The position numbers and the translations under genes are program-made. Shown in pieces: positions 4,834 to 5,666 of a stretch of DNA of 5,666 bases. Source of the DNA: Candidatus Thorarchaeota archaeon SMTZ1-83. Lineage in GTDB: Archaea; Asgardarchaeota; Thorarchaeia; Thorarchaeales; Thorarchaeaceae. The notes beneath the pieces are model-generated. The model ran no database searches. It saw only the letters and a list, made by a program, of their open reading frames with translations, and was not told where the DNA came from. The stretch is from NCBI GenBank assembly GCA_001563325.1, contig LRSK01000200.1, positions 1 through 5,666 on the forward strand. Reading direction: 5' to 3'. Position 1 is the first letter of the stretch; every line of letters starts with the position of its first letter.

Positions 4834-5666
4834 ATGAGCCGTCGTATGAACGCCGCAATGTATCATGGAGTTGGTGATGTCAGGTACGAACAGACTGATG
4901 TCCCAGAGATTGGCCCTGGTGAGATTTTGGTAAAGGTCGGCAATGCGCTCACATGCGGAACAGATGTCAAGACCTACAAGCGAGGCCATCCAATCCTCCT
5001 GAGGCATACCCCTGCTTTGTTTGGACATGAATATGCAGGCACCGTCGAAATTGTTGGAGAGGGAGTGGATAGATTCAATGCGGGAGACCGTGTTGTTGCT
5101 ACCAACTCCGCCCCCTGTGGGACCTGCTTTTTCTGCAAAAGAGGCAGCTTCAATTTATGTCCTGAACTCAAGGAGTCATTTGTAAACGGGGCTTTTGCAG
5201 AATACGTTAGGGTCCCCAAACATGTGGTCAAATGGAACACTCATCGCATTCCAGACTCTCTTCCATTTCGCGAGGCAGCCTTGACTGAGCCCCTAGCTTG
5301 TGTCGTTCATGGAATAGAGGAAGCAAACATCCAACTTGGAGAAACAGTAGCCATCATAGGAGCGGGTCCTATTGGCCAAATGATGATTATGTTAGCGAAG
5401 AAGAGTGGAGCATCAATTGTCATCGTTTCTGACCTAGCTGAGTTACGTCGAGATATGGCGGCTAGGGCTGGTGCAGATGTTGTTATCAATCCGGCTAAAG
5501 AGGATGCAGTCGAACGAGTGAGGGCCGAAACCGGAGGATACGGCGCAGATGTTGTTATCGAGGCTGTAGGACTCCCAGCGACTTGGGAACAGGCAGTAGA
5601 CATGACTCGAGATGCAGGAATGACTGTGTTGTTTGGTGGTGCCGCTTCTGGAACTACGTTTGAGAT
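4834..5666 (+). CDS. Zinc-dependent medium-chain alcohol/polyol-type dehydrogenase (3' truncated)
   Basis: The frame runs open to the window edge, giving 277 complete residues of an expected 340-350. Catalytic zinc ligands are visible: C41 (ALTCGTD), H65-E66 (FGHEYAG) and E152 (TEPLAC). The structural zinc lobe is complete: C95, C98, C101 and C109 (CX2CX2CX7C). The Rossmann motif GAGPIG spans 176-181. Asp200 at the end of the second strand (VIVSDLAELRRD) favours NAD over NADP. The pattern matches the sorbitol/threonine dehydrogenase branch of the superfamily; the substrate is not readable. ATG 4834 is chosen, with GTGGAG about 9 bases upstream. In-frame GTG 4819 and ATG 4846 or 4858 are alternatives, and conserved sequence begins around AAMYHG (7-12). 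It is divergent from the OsmC-family gene. Confidence 0.93.
   Translation, partial: MSRRMNAAMYHGVGDVRYEQTDVPEIGPGEILVKVGNALTCGTDVKTYKRGHPILLRHTPALFGHEYAGTVEIVGEGVDRFNAGDRVVATNSAPCGTCFFCKRGSFNLCPELKESFVNGAFAEYVRVPKHVVKWNTHRIPDSLPFREAALTEPLACVVHGIEEANIQLGETVAIIGAGPIGQMMIMLAKKSGASIVIVSDLAELRRDMAARAGADVVINPAKEDAVERVRAETGGYGADVVIEAVGLPATWEQAVDMTRDAGMTVLFGGAASGTTFE

Noticed and set aside
1..5666. CRISPR arrays, insertion sequences, tRNA genes, attachment sites
   Set aside because: No regularly spaced repeats, transposase motifs, terminal inverted repeats or tRNA-like cloverleaf were seen on either strand.

Overview
The window looks archaeal. It opens with the 5' part of a minus-strand ABCE1/Rli1 gene (ribosome-recycling ATPase, restricted to Archaea and Eukarya). 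It also carries a Mut7-C type PIN nuclease, an archaeal-style YkgJ Cys-cluster protein, several BRE/TATA-like promoters about 25-30 bases ahead of expected transcription starts, and a credible archaeal box C/D guide RNA. Moderate GC, a mix of Shine-Dalgarno and near-leaderless starts, and a membrane-anchored sequon-rich surface protein would fit an Asgard archaeon such as a thorarchaeote. That placement is an impression, not a demonstration.

Layout. Positions 1-396 (minus) hold the first 132 residues of ABCE1: the twin Fe-S domain and the first Walker A motif. A divergent promoter region (397-528) separates it from an unrecognised 80-residue protein (529-771, plus) and a two-helix membrane-anchored surface protein (856-1479, plus). 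The 191-base gap 1480-1670 is not empty. It holds a candidate box C/D sRNA (1504-1576) with C, C' and D boxes and a kink-turn terminal stem. Its guide has 12 consecutive bases complementary to the conserved 16S rRNA segment CTGCGGTTTAAT (E. coli 949-960).

Positions 1671-4246 (plus) form a tight four-gene operon: a YkgJ-type Cys-cluster protein, a PHP phosphoesterase resembling RNase AM/YciV, an amidohydrolase-2 family metal hydrolase, and a short Mut7-C PIN nuclease. Junctions are a 20-base overlap, a 14-base gap and an ATGA overlap. A convergent OsmC-family peroxide reductase (4261-4713, minus) follows. It is divergent from a zinc-dependent medium-chain dehydrogenase (4834 to the window end, plus, 3' truncated).

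How they may work together: ABCE1, the rRNA-targeting C/D RNA, the RNase AM-like PHP protein and the PIN nuclease hint at a ribosome/RNA-maturation neighbourhood. OsmC and the zinc dehydrogenase look like ordinary redox and metabolic genes. Two points stand out. The guide RNA lies in a gap that would normally be left blank. The ABCE1 Fe-S domain has Ala in place of exactly one of its eight cluster cysteines, the sixth, which yeast work reported as the only dispensable one.
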